DNA from: Mesorhizobium sp. M9A.F.Ca.ET.002.03.1.2
GTDB taxonomy: Bacteria; Pseudomonadota; Alphaproteobacteria; Rhizobiales; Rhizobiaceae
Assembly: GCF_003952365.1 (NCBI RefSeq)
Contig: NZ_CP034443.1
Span: 2,597,001-2,661,000, forward strand
Direction: 5' to 3'
DNA length: 64,000 nt
How positions within the stretch are numbered: the first letter of the stretch is position 1; each line of letters begins with the position of its first letter. The notes under the pieces were generated by a model. That model searched no databases and was not told the DNA's origin. It saw only the letters and a program-made list of their open reading frames with translations. This document shows, one piece after another, positions 63,857 through 64,000 of this stretch. A program made the translations under genes and the position numbers.

Positions 63857-64000
63857 GGTTGGGGAAGCAACCGTCGGGAGTCGATCAGTGAACGTTTGTC
63901 GCTCACATTTCTGATGTGCACATCGCCAGCGGCTCAGCAGGAGCTTCACCGTCACGGGCTTGCCTTGTACCGGCAGATCCTGAAGGCTGCGATTGGACCA
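63857..64000 (-). pseudogene. ISL3-family transposase fragment, runs off the window
   Basis: On the minus strand the sequence from the window edge reads SLQDLPVQGKPVTVKLLLSR, then WRCAHQKCERQTFTDRLPTV and ASP, the zinc-finger region near the N-terminus of ISL3 transposases. It ends abruptly at the pmtA fragment, so the element is truncated on this side. The remainder lies beyond base 64000. Confidence 0.72.

Overview
The window looks like accessory DNA from an alphaproteobacterium of the order Rhizobiales, most likely Mesorhizobium or a close relative: a symbiosis island (ICE) or plasmid segment. The inference rests on family content: RHE_PE00001-type plasmid proteins, QseM/QseC-like and LuxR-solo quorum-sensing switches of the kind that control Mesorhizobium ICE transfer, Lrp/AsnC-regulated amino-acid genes, a rhizobial-type PmtA fragment, and a mosaic of IS5-, IS66-, IS256- and ISL3-type remnants. 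No rRNA, tRNA, integrase or CRISPR array was seen. The DNA is unusually rich in broken genes. Several breaks are single-base indels in or near homopolymers, so read-level checking matters.

1-18.2 kb, peptide/amino-acid catabolism: two ABC-transporter ATPases (dppD/dppF type), a CapA-like protein, a NylB-like serine hydrolase with a decayed tandem copy, a Tat-exported peptide-binding protein followed by a truncated permease, a D-aminopeptidase-like serine hydrolase, an M20 amidohydrolase, an Lrp regulator, a class IV aminotransferase resembling (R)-selective amine transaminases, an aldehyde dehydrogenase, a class I fumarase and a second Lrp regulator. A roughly 70-bp repeated element precedes three of these genes. 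Together they could import small peptides or amides, hydrolyse them, deaminate the products and feed the carbon into the TCA cycle.

18.2-25 kb: a partial duplicate of an aminotransferase gene, a decayed TIR / SLATT / TIR-like (ThsB-type) immunity triad, an IS66 relic, a frameshifted class III aminotransferase and a LuxR-type AHL receptor without a luxI partner.

25-39 kb: two inverted, nearly identical IS copies, each with a perfect 6-bp target duplication and both carrying the same in-frame amber codon. Between them lie two successive divergent qseM/qseC-like switches, a prolyl oligopeptidase-OmpW operon, an RHE_PE00001 pseudogene, a GHKL ATPase fragment and an unrecognised two-gene operon whose second product looks like a PD-(D/E)xK nuclease.

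39-58 kb, defence island: a UvrD-like helicase beside a relic of a prokaryotic Argonaute, a zinc-ribbon membrane protein broken by two nonsense codons, a frameshifted HNH nuclease, an apparently intact four-gene operon (unknown protein, ParB-like, SNF2 helicase, DUF3883-like nuclease), a Vsr / cytosine methyltransferase / GIY-YIG module with an inverted relic of a second methyltransferase, an IS256 relic and an ABC-three-component system broken in two of its three genes.

58-64 kb: a sulfonate-type operon (flavin-dependent monooxygenase, ATPase, permease, broken binding protein), then fragments of an ABC ATPase, pmtA and an ISL3 transposase running off the end.
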